Positions 24,787 to 33,889 are shown, numbered from the stretch's first letter. The stretch: 64,000 nt of DNA from Mesorhizobium shangrilense (GCF_040537815.1 NZ_JBEWSZ010000001.1:3410001-3474000), one strand, 5' to 3'. Made by a program: numbers and translations. Notes: a model not told the origin generated them from the letters alone.

Positions 24787-25641
24787 TCAGGTGCGATCGA
24801 CACCGTTCACCGTCGCCGACGGCTGCTCGACCGCCATGTGGATGCGGGCGACGGAGGAGTTGTAGAAGGCCTCGTAATATTCGAGCGCCGCACCATCCGC
24901 GTCATAGGCGATCGACTCGATCTCGATCAGCGGGGTGTTGGCGGCAACGCCCATCTGCTCGGCTTCTTCCTTGGTGGGCAAAGCCGCGCGCAGCCAACGG
25001 TCGGCGCGCTTCACCGTCAGGCCGAACACCGCGCGGATGGTGCCGAAAATCGACTGATTTTCCGACAGGATGTTTTCGAGACCGGGCACCCGGTGTCCCG
25101 GCAGGCTGATGCGCGTCATGGTGATCGGCGCGCCGTCGGTCATGTAGACGCGGCTGATGCGGACCACGCTGCCATTGGCGGGAATGCCGAAGACGCTGGA
25201 TTCCTTCTCGTTCGGCGGGCAGCGGTAGATTTCGAGCGTGCGCGTCGAGACCTTGTGGCCCTTCGCCGTCAGGTCGTCGAACACGCCGAGATTGGCGGTC
25301 ATGAAGTCGACATGCTCGCGCGGTGCGGCGACGAACATGCCCTTGCGCGGCATCTTGATGATGCGGCCTTCGCTGGACAGCGAGCCGATCGCGGCGCGCA
25401 CGACCGGACGCGAGACGCCGAAGAAGTCGCACAGCGCCTGCTCGGAAGGGATGCGCGAATTGGCCGCCAGCAGGCCGGTGTTGATGGCTTCCTCGACCTG
25501 GTTGCGCAATTGCACCCACAGCGGTGCCGCCTCGTCGCGGTTGAGCTTGACCTTGGAGCCGATCGAGCGGAACGCCTCGGCGGCTCCGGCATCTTCCTGG
25601 TCGTAGCGAGGACGCCCACGCATTCTGGTCGTTTGTTCCAT
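24787..25641 (-). CDS. GntR family regulator with UTRA effector domain
   Basis: 284 residues from ATG 25641; the open frame upstream of this shadows the MFS gene. An N-terminal extension (residues 1-35) is followed by a winged helix (PLWVQLRNQVEEAI, IPSEQALCDFFGVSRPVVRAAI, SSEGRIIKMPRKGMFV) and a UTRA domain (LTAKGHKVSTRTLEIYR, VVRISRVYMTDGAPI, EIESIAYDADGAALEYYEAFY). It is the last gene of the acyl-CoA block. One palindrome precedes that block and another precedes the sugar operon that follows, so I propose it represses both. Confidence 0.88.
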   Translation of the reverse strand: MEQTTRMRGRPRYDQEDAGAAEAFRSIGSKVKLNRDEAAPLWVQLRNQVEEAINTGLLAANSRIPSEQALCDFFGVSRPVVRAAIGSLSSEGRIIKMPRKGMFVAAPREHVDFMTANLGVFDDLTAKGHKVSTRTLEIYRCPPNEKESSVFGIPANGSVVRISRVYMTDGAPITMTRISLPGHRVPGLENILSENQSIFGTIRAVFGLTVKRADRWLRAALPTKEEAEQMGVAANTPLIEIESIAYDADGAALEYYEAFYNSSVARIHMAVEQPSATVNGVDRT

Positions 25642-25694
25642 TCGGTCCCGCCGCAAAATCATTTGCCGCGACTCAAGAAGCGGCAGCGTCCTCC

Positions 25695-26939
25695 CTAACG
25701 GAGGCCGCCAGCCATATTCACGCTCTCCGGCAAGTTTCGCAACCACAGCATGGCCACGGCCCCCAGAACCGGTCCCGGGACCAGTAGCAGGAAGGCCCAG
25801 CGCCAGCCGCCGATGAGGTCGGCAAAGTGCGGTGTCAGCCAGATGGCGAGCACCGTCAGTGCGAAACCGGCGCCGAGTTGCACCGAGAGTGCCGTGCCGA
25901 CAAAGCGGCGGTCGGCAAGCTCGGTGATGGCGGCGGAGAACTGCGCGGAATCGCCGATCACCGAAATGCCCCAGACGATGGCGACCAGCATGAACAGCCA
26001 GAGCGGCCCGGTGAACAGAAAGCCCATCAGCAGGGCGCAGCTTCCCGACACGATCATCATGCCGGCTGTGGTCGCCGTTCGGCCGATGCGGTCCGACAGA
26101 TAGCCTCCGAGTAGGCAGCCGAGGATGCCGGAGGCGACCACGAAGAAGGTCGACAGCGAAGCGGCAGCGGCTGTTCCGATCGCCTGCGCCTCGAAAGCGG
26201 CGCGCGTATAGGCAAGCAGCCACGCCCACATGGCGTAGAGTTCCCACATATGGCCGAGATAGCCGAGATTGGCCAGCAGCAGCGGCTTTTCACGAAACAC
26301 CTGGCCGATGCGCGCCGGCTCGAACACCGCCTTGCCGAAGGGATAGGGCCCTTCCTTGGCAAACAGCAGGAACATCAGCGCGCCGATGGCCGTCGCGAGG
26401 CTGGCGGCAGCGACCACCGGCCGCCAGTCGAGCGCGCTAGAGGCGGCGCGGAAGAGATGCGGCAGCGCCGAGCCGATGGTCAGCGCGCCAATGACCGCGC
26501 CGAGCGCCAGCCCCCTGTCGCGCGTGAACCAGGTTGCGACCAGCTTCAGGGCCGGGGGATAGACGCCGGCGAGTGCTGCGCCGGTAACGATGCGCGCGGC
26601 GATGGCGCTGCCCGGATCGGGGTGAAACAGCAGGCTGGCATTGGCAAGCGCGGCAACCAATGCTGCCGCTGCCATGAGACGGCCGAGCCGCACCAGGTCG
26701 GGAAGGTTGACCAGGCTCGCCGCCAGCGCGCCGATCACGAAGCCGACCTGAACGCCATTGGTTAGCCAGGCCTCGGCGCCAGAGCCGAGCGCAAGCTCCT
26801 GCTTCAGCTCGGGCAGGATGGCGGTCGCCGAAAACCAGGTGGTCAGCGACAGGACGACCGCCAGGCAAAGCAGCGACAACACGCGCCAGCGTTCGCTGTC
26901 GGCGGCCACGCCAAGCCGGCTGTCGCCCACCGTGTTCAT
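25695..26939 (-). CDS. MFS transporter
   Basis: 414 residues with about 12 hydrophobic segments. The loop between helices 2 and 3 has a degenerate motif (NLPDLVRLGRLM), and a cytoplasmic loop in the second half has LSDRIGRTAT, typical of the major facilitator superfamily. The ATGA overlap is with the MaoC gene upstream (its stop lies at 26936). It is the probable uptake carrier for the acid or alcohol metabolised by this block. The substrate is unknown. Confidence 0.88.
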   Translation of the reverse strand: MNTVGDSRLGVAADSERWRVLSLLCLAVVLSLTTWFSATAILPELKQELALGSGAEAWLTNGVQVGFVIGALAASLVNLPDLVRLGRLMAAAALVAALANASLLFHPDPGSAIAARIVTGAALAGVYPPALKLVATWFTRDRGLALGAVIGALTIGSALPHLFRAASSALDWRPVVAAASLATAIGALMFLLFAKEGPYPFGKAVFEPARIGQVFREKPLLLANLGYLGHMWELYAMWAWLLAYTRAAFEAQAIGTAAAASLSTFFVVASGILGCLLGGYLSDRIGRTATTAGMMIVSGSCALLMGFLFTGPLWLFMLVAIVWGISVIGDSAQFSAAITELADRRFVGTALSVQLGAGFALTVLAIWLTPHFADLIGGWRWAFLLLVPGPVLGAVAMLWLRNLPESVNMAGGLR

Positions 26940-27388
26940 ACGCCTTGCAGCGGAACGGTGAACACCGTCGCCGTGCCGCTGAGACAGAGCTCGCCCTGGG
27001 CATTGCGGACACTGGTCTCGATCTTGCAGATCGGCTTGTCGGGGCGCACCTCCTTGACCTCCACGCGTCCGGTGATCTCCTCGTCGACGCCAACCGCCTT
27101 GACGAACTTCCAGGCGACTTCGAGGAACACGGTGCCGGGTCCCGGCAGATCCTCGGCGACCAGCGCATTGAGGATGCCTGAGGTGACGCCGCCCTGGACG
27201 ATCAGCTTGCCAAACACCGATTTCTCAGCCAGCGCGCGGTCATAGTGCAGCGGATTGCGGTCGCCGGTGATGTCGGTGAAGGCTTCGATGTCGCTGGCGC
27301 GCGTGCGCCGCGTGCGTTCGGCAAAGGCGCCAACTTGCGGACGGCCCTTCACCACGCCTGCCCAGCCGTCTTTCGTCCCAGTGCTCAT
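26936..27388 (-). CDS. MaoC-like hot-dog fold dehydratase
   Basis: 150 residues from ATG 27388, overlapping the DUF35 gene stop (ATGA). The hydratase-2 type motif is DITGDRNPLHYDRALAEKSVFG, with the Asp and His of the active site, then IVQGGVTSGILNAL. It probably hydrates or dehydrates an acyl-CoA. The set MaoC, DUF35 and thiolase-like protein is also found in steroid side-chain degradation (ChsH1, ChsH2, Ltp2), where the parts work together. Confidence 0.85.
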   Translation of the reverse strand: MSTGTKDGWAGVVKGRPQVGAFAERTRRTRASDIEAFTDITGDRNPLHYDRALAEKSVFGKLIVQGGVTSGILNALVAEDLPGPGTVFLEVAWKFVKAVGVDEEITGRVEVKEVRPDKPICKIETSVRNAQGELCLSGTATVFTVPLQGV

Positions 27389-27825
27389 TTCGGCTTCTCC
27401 TCTGTTGCGGTTTCGACTGGTTTGAAGGCCGGCAGGACACGGCCGCCTATGGCTGTCGGCGCGAGCAACAGCGCGTCCCCTACCCTGGGCGATCGCATGC
27501 CCGGCAAGATGAAGCTCAGCATGGTCGGCCCTTCGGCCAGTTCGACCAGCCCAACCACGTAAGGTGCCGCCGGCAGCCAGCCGGGATGGCCGGGTTTGTG
27601 CACTTCTGAAAAGGATTTCAGCTGGCCCCAGCCCGACGCCTCTTTCCAGACCAGGCGCTTGCTCCAGCAATGCGGGCACATCGGGCGCGGATAGAACACG
27701 GCCTTGCCGCAGTCCTTGCACTGCTGGATTTTCAGCCGCCCTTCGGCAGCAGCATCCCAGAATGGCCGGGTCAAGGAGGTGATCGTCGGACCGGGGGTTT
27801 TCAATGCGTTGAGATCGACGGACAT
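27385..27825 (-). CDS. Zn-ribbon / OB-fold DUF35 protein
   Basis: 146 residues. The rubredoxin-like zinc ribbon has Cys36, Cys39, Cys50 and Cys53 (QQCKDCG, MCPHCW), followed by an OB-fold that usually binds CoA esters. DUF35 proteins are obligate partners of many thiolase-like enzymes. The gene abuts and overlaps the thiolase-like gene (base 27825 shared) and overlaps the MaoC gene by 4 bases, consistent with a complex. Confidence 0.9.
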   Translation of the reverse strand: MSVDLNALKTPGPTITSLTRPFWDAAAEGRLKIQQCKDCGKAVFYPRPMCPHCWSKRLVWKEASGWGQLKSFSEVHKPGHPGWLPAAPYVVGLVELAEGPTMLSFILPGMRSPRVGDALLLAPTAIGGRVLPAFKPVETATEEKPK

Positions 27826-28976
27826 CAGGCGGCTCCCAGCACGAGCGCGGTCGCCTCGCTCATCGTCGCGCCATTGCCTGTGACCAGCGCGAGGTCGGCC
27901 TTGCCGATCTGGCGTTCGCCCGCCTCGCCGCGCAGCTGGCGTACCGCTTCGACGACATGCGTCATGCCGCCGGCGAGATCCGGCTGGCCGAAGCCGAGTT
28001 GGCCGCCATGGGTGTTGAGAGGCTTATCGCCCCGGTGAGAGAGATCATGGTCGCACAGCCACGCGCCGAACTGGCCGGGTCCACAGAGCCCGGCATCCTC
28101 GATCGTCGTGGCGACCATGATCGTATAGCAGTCGTAGAGCGACAGGAGGTCCATCTCATTGGCGTCGGTGCCGGACTGGGCGAAGGCCCGCGCCATGGCG
28201 CTCTTCAGCGGACCGGAGGTGAGGCTTGGCGCCTGGCTGACCGCGCGATGCGTGACCTTCTCGCCGGCCCCCAGCAGCTGCACGGATCTTCTGGGCAGCG
28301 AGCGCGCACGTTCGGCCGAAGTGACGACGACCGCCTCGCCGCCGGCGACCGGCATGACGATTTCATAGAGATGCAGTGGCGAGGCGATCATCGGCGAGGC
28401 CAGCACCGCCTCCACATCCGCTGGCTTGCCGAAGAAGATCGCGTCGGGGTTGAGCTGTGCGTTGGCCCGCGCCGTCGCGGCGATCAGAGCGAAATCCCTC
28501 GCGGTCGAGTTATATTGCGCCATATGCGCCTGCATCAGCAGCGCATAGGAAATATTGGCGCCCGAGGCGCCGAATGGCACGTCGAACTCGCGGATCGGAT
28601 TGCGGTTGAGCGAGCGCGGCGCAACCTCTTCGCGGTTATTGGCAAGCACGCACAACACTGTCTCGCACATGCCGGCCTCGATTGCCGCCGCCGCGCGCCA
28701 GACCATCCCTGCTCCCGAAGCGCCGCCGAGGTCTACGACGTTGGCCATCGTCGGTGCCAACCCGAGATATTCGGCAATGGTTGCCGGAACATGCTGCGGC
28801 GTCTCGCCGACCTGCGGCCCGATCAGTAGCCCATCGATGTCAGACGGTTCCAGCCCGGCATCGAACGCCGCCAGGCGCGAAACCTCCGCGATCATTTCCA
28901 GCGTCGTCACGCCGCCGGTCAGGCGCTGCGGTTTCAATTCGCCGATACCGACGATCGCTCCCTTGGCCCGGCTCAT
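27825..28976 (-). CDS. Thiolase-like protein without nucleophilic Cys (Ltp2-type lyase candidate)
   Basis: 383 residues from ATG 28976; the longer open frame upstream shadows the synthetase gene. The fold is that of SCP2-type thiolases (GAIVGIGELKP, VDLGGASGAGMVWRAAAAIE, NTHGGQLGFGQPDLAGGMTHV). Where thiolases carry the nucleophilic Cys, this protein has GGASGAG, so Claisen thiolysis is unlikely. Ltp2 of steroid degradation is likewise a thiolase-like enzyme that needs a DUF35 partner and performs a retro-aldol cleavage. The YDCYT segment may supply a catalytic Tyr. It overlaps the synthetase stop by 4 bases. Confidence 0.8.
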   Translation of the reverse strand: MSRAKGAIVGIGELKPQRLTGGVTTLEMIAEVSRLAAFDAGLEPSDIDGLLIGPQVGETPQHVPATIAEYLGLAPTMANVVDLGGASGAGMVWRAAAAIEAGMCETVLCVLANNREEVAPRSLNRNPIREFDVPFGASGANISYALLMQAHMAQYNSTARDFALIAATARANAQLNPDAIFFGKPADVEAVLASPMIASPLHLYEIVMPVAGGEAVVVTSAERARSLPRRSVQLLGAGEKVTHRAVSQAPSLTSGPLKSAMARAFAQSGTDANEMDLLSLYDCYTIMVATTIEDAGLCGPGQFGAWLCDHDLSHRGDKPLNTHGGQLGFGQPDLAGGMTHVVEAVRQLRGEAGERQIGKADLALVTGNGATMSEATALVLGAA

Positions 28977-30919
28977 GCCGCCTTGCTCCTGTCGAGCGCG
29001 CGGTACTCCTCGAGGCATGCGGGATTGGCGAGCGAAGCCATGTTTTTCACCGGCTTGCCTTCGAGCGTGGTGCGGGCGGCCCCTTCCACTCGCTTGCCAT
29101 TGAGCGTGTAAGGCACGGCCTGCACCGCATGGATGCGATGCGGCACGTGACGCGGCGAAGCGCCCTCGCGGATGGCGCGGCGGATCCGCGCGGCAAGCTC
29201 GGGCGTGAGCCCAAAACCGTCGTTCAGCTTGACGCACAGCACGATCTCCTCGTCGCCTTCGACCGGCGCGCCGAAGACCAGGCAATCCTCGATCTCGGCG
29301 AAGGTCTCGCAGGCCGCGTAGATTTCGGCCGTGCCGATGCGCACGCCGCCGGGCTTCAGCGTCGTGTCCAATCGGCCATGGATGATCCCCGAGCCGTGCG
29401 CCGTCATCTCCGCGACATCGCCATGCGTCCAGATTTCGGGGCGTGCCGCGAAATAGGTGGCATGGTAACGCGCGTCGCCGTCCTTGCCCCAGAAGGTCAG
29501 AGGCATGGACGGGAACGGTTCGGTGCAGACGAGGTCGCCCTGCCGGCCGATGACCTGCGCATTGCGCTCGTCCATGACAGCCACCGCGAGGCCCAGCCCT
29601 TTGACAGTCAGCTCGCCACGGCGAACGGCGTGGATCGGCGACCCGAGCAGGAAACAGCCGATGATCTCGGTACCGCCCGAGATCGAGGCAAAGATCATGT
29701 CCGGCTTCACCTGTGCGTAGACCCAGTCGAACTGGCTGAGGGAAACCGGCGCGCCGGCCGAGAGCAGGGAGCGCAACGAGGACAGGTCGTGGAGACGTCC
29801 CGGCGCGTAACCTTCGGCGGCCAGCGTCGCCAGATATTTCGGGCTGGTGCCGAAATGGGTGACGCGTGCACGCTCCGCCATTGTCCAGAGCGGACTGGGG
29901 TCGAGGCCGTCAGCGGTCTTCAGGATCGGAGCGCCGTCATAGAGCACTATCGCCGCGCCGCAGGCGAGGCCCGAGATCAGCCAATGGTACATCATCCAGG
30001 CGGTGTTGGTGTACCAACTCATCGCGTCGCCGGGGCGAACGTCGCCATGCAGCAGATGCTCCTTCAGATGCTGGAGCAGCACGCCGCCGGTGCGGTGGAC
30101 GATCGCCTTTGGCGCACCCATGGTGCCCGAAGTGTAGAGCACGTAGGCGGGATGATCGAAGGGCACGCGTTCGAAGGCCGGCGCACCGTCGCTGCCCAAA
30201 TCGTCAAACGCGAGACAGGTCGCCGCGCAGTTTGGCTTTGCGCCCGGTTCGCCGGTCAGCACCAGCGTGGTGACAGTCGGCATCGCCACGACAATCTCGG
30301 CGAGCCGATCGGAGATGTCGTGCTGCTTGCCCGCATAGCGGTAGCGGGGTGCTGCAAACAGCACCTTGACGCCGATCTGGCCGAGACGGTCGACGATCGC
30401 CGCGGCGCCGAAATCCGGCGAACAGGACGACCAGACGGCGCCGATCGAAAGCGTCGCCAGAAGCGCCACCAGACCTTCGACACGGTTGGGCAGGATGCCG
30501 CCGACGCTATCGCCCTTCGCCACGCCGGCCGCGCGCAGGCCTCGCGCCGTCCTGGCGACGCGCCGGCGCAACTCGCCAAGGGTGAAGGTGCGGAAATGGC
30601 CACTCTCATCGGCCTCGATGACCGCGGCCCGATCATCGTCGCCCCGCAGCAGGTTTTCCGCGAGATTGAGTGATGCGTCAGGGAAGAACCGGCTCTGCGT
30701 CATCGGCGCCTGATCGTCGCGTATGAAAGAGATCGCGCCGGGATCGCCGATCACGCGGCCAAAGTCCCACACCGCCCGCCAGAACGCGCCGGGGTCACTG
30801 ACCGACCAGCGATGCAGCGTTTCGTAGTCGCGCGGGTCGAAGCCGTTGGCCCTGCAAAAGCGCGCAAGATTGGACGATTCGAACGCGGCTGGCGCCGGCG
30901 CCCAAAGCACGGATGACAT
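28973..30919 (-). CDS. Acetoacetate-CoA ligase (acetoacetyl-CoA synthetase)
   Basis: 648 residues, the usual length. The N-terminal block (RFCRANGFDPRDYETLHRWSV, PDASLNLAENLL) is typical of AacS. The AMP-binding motif YTSGTMGAPKAIVH, SGGTEIIGCF and the end ALNGKRVE-like segment (YTLNGKRVEGAA) are present. It would activate acetoacetate (or a similar 3-oxo acid) to the CoA ester with ATP. The start has GGGAGGAAATT upstream. It is divergent from the thiolase gene, and the GGTTATAACC palindrome lies between them. It is the first gene of the minus-strand block. Confidence 0.92.
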   Translation of the reverse strand: MSSVLWAPAPAAFESSNLARFCRANGFDPRDYETLHRWSVSDPGAFWRAVWDFGRVIGDPGAISFIRDDQAPMTQSRFFPDASLNLAENLLRGDDDRAAVIEADESGHFRTFTLGELRRRVARTARGLRAAGVAKGDSVGGILPNRVEGLVALLATLSIGAVWSSCSPDFGAAAIVDRLGQIGVKVLFAAPRYRYAGKQHDISDRLAEIVVAMPTVTTLVLTGEPGAKPNCAATCLAFDDLGSDGAPAFERVPFDHPAYVLYTSGTMGAPKAIVHRTGGVLLQHLKEHLLHGDVRPGDAMSWYTNTAWMMYHWLISGLACGAAIVLYDGAPILKTADGLDPSPLWTMAERARVTHFGTSPKYLATLAAEGYAPGRLHDLSSLRSLLSAGAPVSLSQFDWVYAQVKPDMIFASISGGTEIIGCFLLGSPIHAVRRGELTVKGLGLAVAVMDERNAQVIGRQGDLVCTEPFPSMPLTFWGKDGDARYHATYFAARPEIWTHGDVAEMTAHGSGIIHGRLDTTLKPGGVRIGTAEIYAACETFAEIEDCLVFGAPVEGDEEIVLCVKLNDGFGLTPELAARIRRAIREGASPRHVPHRIHAVQAVPYTLNGKRVEGAARTTLEGKPVKNMASLANPACLEEYRALDRSKAA

Positions 30920-30984
30920 GAATTTCCTCCCGGAATGCAGGCCGGCACGAAGCCGTCATCTTGTCTGCATGTTGCTTTCAGATT

Positions 30985-31000
30985 ATTGGTTATAACCAGA
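30985..31000. promoter_or_regulatory. Candidate GntR operator (site 2)
   Basis: ATTGGTTATAACCAGA matches site 1 at 24744-24759 in 14 of 16 bases, with a perfect 12-bp palindromic core (30987-30998). It is centred in the divergent region between the acetoacetate-CoA ligase and thiolase genes, where one bound dimer could repress both. Confidence 0.7.
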
Positions 31001-31051
31001 ATGTCAAGCGGTGAACACAGCCTGTGTGCCGCGGAGGTGGAGGACGGGAAA

Positions 31052-32230
31052 TTGCAGGATGCGGTGTATATCGTCGCGGCCAAACGCACGCCGATCGGCA
31101 AGCTGAATGGCGCGCTCGCCAGCCTCTCGGCGGCGGAACTGGGGGGGCAGCTCATTCAGGCGATGCTGGCCGAAACCGGGCTTGCGCCAGGGGCCGTCAG
31201 CGAAGTGATCATGGGCCAGGTGCTGACCGGCGGCGCCGGGCAGAACCCGGCAAGACAGGCATCGCTCAAGGCCGGCCTGCCGGTCAGCGTCCCCGCCATG
31301 ACGGTCAACAAGGTGTGCGGCGCCGGCCAGAAGTCGATCCATCTTGCGGCGCAGGCCATTCGCTGCGGCGACGCCGATTGCGTGATTGCCGGCGGACAGG
31401 ACTCGCTGACATCGGCGCCGCACTTCATTCCAGGCGTTCGCGGTGGCGTGCGCATGGGCGACCGGGTCGTCAAGGATTCGATGATCACCGACGGGCTGTG
31501 GGACGCCTTCCATCAGGTCCATATGGGCGTCACGGTCGAGTCGCTGGCGCGGCGCTATCAGATCACGCGCGATGAGCAGGACCGCTTCGCGCTGCGCTCG
31601 CAGGAGAAAGCCGACGCCGCCATCCGCTCGGCAAGGTTCGACGATGAAGTTGTGCCTGTCTCCGTAAAGACCAGGCAAGGCGATGTCGTTGTCGACCGCG
31701 ACGAGCATCCAAACCCCTCGACCACGCTCGAAGGGCTTGGCCGGCTGAAGCCGGTCTTCGAGCGAGAGGGGACAATCACGGCCGGCAACTCCTCCGGCCT
31801 CAACGATGGTGCTGCCGCCGTGATGGTGATGGCGGAGACACGGATGATCGAACTCGGGCTAACGCCCCTCGCCCGCATCGCGTCCTATGCTTCGGCGGGT
31901 GTCGAGCCGATGGACATGGGGCTGGGCCCTGTCGCGGCGTCACGCCTTGCACTGGAGAAGGCCGGCTGGCGGCCGTCCGAGCTCGACGTCATGGAGATCA
32001 ACGAAGCCTTCGCGGCGCAGGCGATCGCCGTCAACCGCGAGATGGGCTGGAACGAGGAGATCATCAACATCAGCGGCGGCGCCATCGCGCTCGGCCACCC
32101 GCTGGCCGGATCCGGCTGCCGCATCGTGGTGACGCTGCTTCACGAAATGATCGGACGCAAAGCCAGCAAGGGCCTAGCCTCGCTCTGCATAGGCGGCGGC
32201 CAGGGTGTGGCGATCTGCCTGGAGCGGTGA
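31052..32230 (+). CDS. Acetyl-CoA C-acetyltransferase (thiolase)
   Basis: 392 residues from TTG 31052, chosen because GGAGG lies 7 bases upstream and the protein then starts at the family position (QDAVYIVAAKRTPIG). Catalytic residues are Cys89 (NKVCGAGQKS), His349 (ALGHPLAGSG) and Cys379 (SLCIGGGQG), almost the same numbering as Zoogloea thiolase. It would cleave acetoacetyl-CoA to two acetyl-CoA, the natural next step after the divergent ligase. Confidence 0.94.
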   Translation: MQDAVYIVAAKRTPIGKLNGALASLSAAELGGQLIQAMLAETGLAPGAVSEVIMGQVLTGGAGQNPARQASLKAGLPVSVPAMTVNKVCGAGQKSIHLAAQAIRCGDADCVIAGGQDSLTSAPHFIPGVRGGVRMGDRVVKDSMITDGLWDAFHQVHMGVTVESLARRYQITRDEQDRFALRSQEKADAAIRSARFDDEVVPVSVKTRQGDVVVDRDEHPNPSTTLEGLGRLKPVFEREGTITAGNSSGLNDGAAAVMVMAETRMIELGLTPLARIASYASAGVEPMDMGLGPVAASRLALEKAGWRPSELDVMEINEAFAAQAIAVNREMGWNEEIINISGGAIALGHPLAGSGCRIVVTLLHEMIGRKASKGLASLCIGGGQGVAICLER

Positions 32231-32943
32231 GCGGAGGCTCTGATCGGTTGTTGTCTGAGGGCTTTGCACAACGGGCTTGGCCACGCCACCTCTAGAATTT
32301 CGTCGCGGCGAATGACAGCTTTGGGTGAACAGTAGGACTTAGCTCTACGGTCGACATCCGGCGCGAAGCCGCTGTCGATCGCTCCATGCGCGGCGGCGAC
32401 AAGGCGCTCATGTCCAGCATCACGACTCCGAAATCCTTGACCGGAGGTCTTCGAAAATTGGCCGGCTGCAGCCGACAGCAATGAGCCCCTCGATCTCCGC
32501 CAGCACGCCAAGCTAGGAGAAGCCTTTGGCGCCTCCTCCCGCCAAGGGCAACACGCTTGGGCGTGCATTCCAAAAAGCTATGGCGCCTGGAAGAAATAGG
32601 CTGAGGCTGGTCGATATGCCCCGCTCGTCAACACACTCGCAGAGGGGTTCTCGCTCAGCGAGATCGAAACAGCCAAGCGGGTGATGACGGCGTTACGGAC
32701 CAAGCTCGAAGGTGATGATGAATCGGCTGGCGACTAATGCAATGCTGGCCGTCGAGCGCCGATCAATGTCCGCTCCTGAACGCTTTGCCCGCTGCGCGGT
32801 GGCGGAAAAAGTTCTAGTGATGCCAATATGCCGTGGCGCCAGAAACGCTTTCCGACCATCGCTTGATTCTGCGCCCACACCGCCAGCGGTCGTGCTGCAG
32901 CTGAAACTAATTCTTCTGTTTGACTCTCTATTTTCTCTTTTCG
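32231..32943. other. Long gap without an intact gene
   Basis: About 700 bases between thiolase and NIPSNAP genes. Apart from the MarR-like tail at 32618-32737, no frame shows family similarity. The last 80 bases become AT-rich (TTTGACTCTCTATTTTCTCTTTTCG). The region looks like decayed DNA. Confidence 0.4.
32618..32737 (+). pseudogene. Possible MarR-family regulator C-terminal remnant
   Basis: About 40 codons ending at the TAA of 32735-32737 read LVNTLAEGFSLSEIETAKRV followed by an MTALRTKLEG-like end. This resembles the last helices of MarR regulators. No helix-turn-helix is found upstream in any frame. Weak but specific. Confidence 0.35.
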
Positions 32944-33267
32944 TTATTTGAGCGGAGAACTTGCTGACGGGATCAGTATTGTTGATACGACGCCTAGAAT
33001 GTCGGCGACATCAAAGCCCCTGGCATCGTTAGCAGCCTCTGGGCCTTGTATGTAGCGCCGCGAGACCTCACCAGGATCGTCGCCCTCTGCGTAAGAAACC
33101 AACACAAAGACCCGATGTGCTACATCGTCCTTCTCGGTCCATAAGCCGTGGGCCTCGACACCGAACAGTCCAAAATTGTTGAGATGGCGCGGATAGACCG
33201 TAGAGGTATAGAAATCGAGTGCCTCTTTAGTGCGCAGTGAGTACACTCGCATCTCAAAGGTTCGCAT
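32944..33267 (-). CDS. NIPSNAP family protein
   Basis: 107 residues with the dimeric alpha-beta-barrel pattern of NIPSNAP proteins (MRTFEMRVYSLRTKEALDFY, then LFGVEAHGLWTEKDD). GAGGAAACC precedes the ATG. It is the last of three small minus-strand genes (DUF4267, SnoaL-like, NIPSNAP) behind a divergent TetR regulator. The biochemical role is unknown; relatives often accompany aromatic or solvent-degradation genes. Confidence 0.8.
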   Translation of the reverse strand: MRTFEMRVYSLRTKEALDFYTSTVYPRHLNNFGLFGVEAHGLWTEKDDVAHRVFVLVSYAEGDDPGEVSRRYIQGPEAANDARGFDVADILGVVSTILIPSASSPLK

Positions 33268-33412
33268 GATGGTTTCCTCTTAAGTGAAATTCAGTCAGGC
33301 GCCCCAGTCGCGATGGCGATCAGCGCCGCCATCGCGGCCAGCAGGAGTGTAGGGCCCCCCATCGCTCCTAGCCGTGACGTTACAGGGATCGGGGGCCATT
33401 GGTTTCGCGGGG

Positions 33413-33850
33413 CTATGACGGTTGGCGAGGAGGCGACACGGCGCCCATTTGAATGAAGACGTCGAGGGTATTGAGCTCGTCCCAATGCTCGACGAAGCGT
33501 CCGTCCTCGACCCGCCAGATGTCGATCGAACGCATGACGAAGGGGTTGCCCGTAGCGGAGTAGCCGAGGAGGTTTCCCGTGTGCGTGCCCACGTAACGGT
33601 AGCGGCCGACCACGCGGGAGCCATCCGCCGAGACGAAGACATCTTCTGCGGTCACCTTGAGGTCGGGCACACCGGCGATGATGGCCCCAAGGACCTTCTT
33701 TGAACCCTCCAGGCCCGGTTCGGCGAAGGCATTGTGGTTCACATAATTGGGCGCCTTGATTTCGTCGAGGCGCGACACATCGTGGCTGGACATGATCTCG
33801 GCGAACAAGTGGCCGAGCTTGATGAGATCAATTGACATTGGGGTCGTCAT
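33413..33850 (-). CDS. SnoaL-like / ester cyclase family protein
   Basis: 145 residues of the NTF2-like fold: HLFAEIMSSHDVSRLDEI, NYVNHNAFAEPGLEG, GVPDLKVTAEDVFVSADGSRV, and IDIWRVEDGRFVEHWDELN. Family members range from polyketide cyclases to stress-induced proteins of unknown role. The start has GAAAGGACG upstream. It is the middle gene of the TetR-controlled trio. Confidence 0.8.
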   Translation of the reverse strand: MTTPMSIDLIKLGHLFAEIMSSHDVSRLDEIKAPNYVNHNAFAEPGLEGSKKVLGAIIAGVPDLKVTAEDVFVSADGSRVVGRYRYVGTHTGNLLGYSATGNPFVMRSIDIWRVEDGRFVEHWDELNTLDVFIQMGAVSPPRQPS

Positions 33851-33889
33851 TTTTCGTCCTTTCCAGTTTTCAGTAATAAAAGGCAGTTT

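Noticed and set aside
28682..30673. 663-codon plus-strand open frame opposite the acetoacetate-CoA ligase
   Set aside because: No family similarity and rich in Arg, His and Asp; it is the antisense shadow of a high-GC gene. The same holds for 20452-22065, 38565-39830 and 11035-12342.
30935..31051. Upstream extension of the thiolase to 30935
   Set aside because: The extra 39 residues are not family-like, would cover the operator, and TTG 31052 has a strong ribosome-binding site.
33291..33485. Minus-strand open frame between NIPSNAP and SnoaL-like genes
   Set aside because: Short, largely overlaps the SnoaL-like gene and has no family match; at most a hydrophobic tail remnant at its end.
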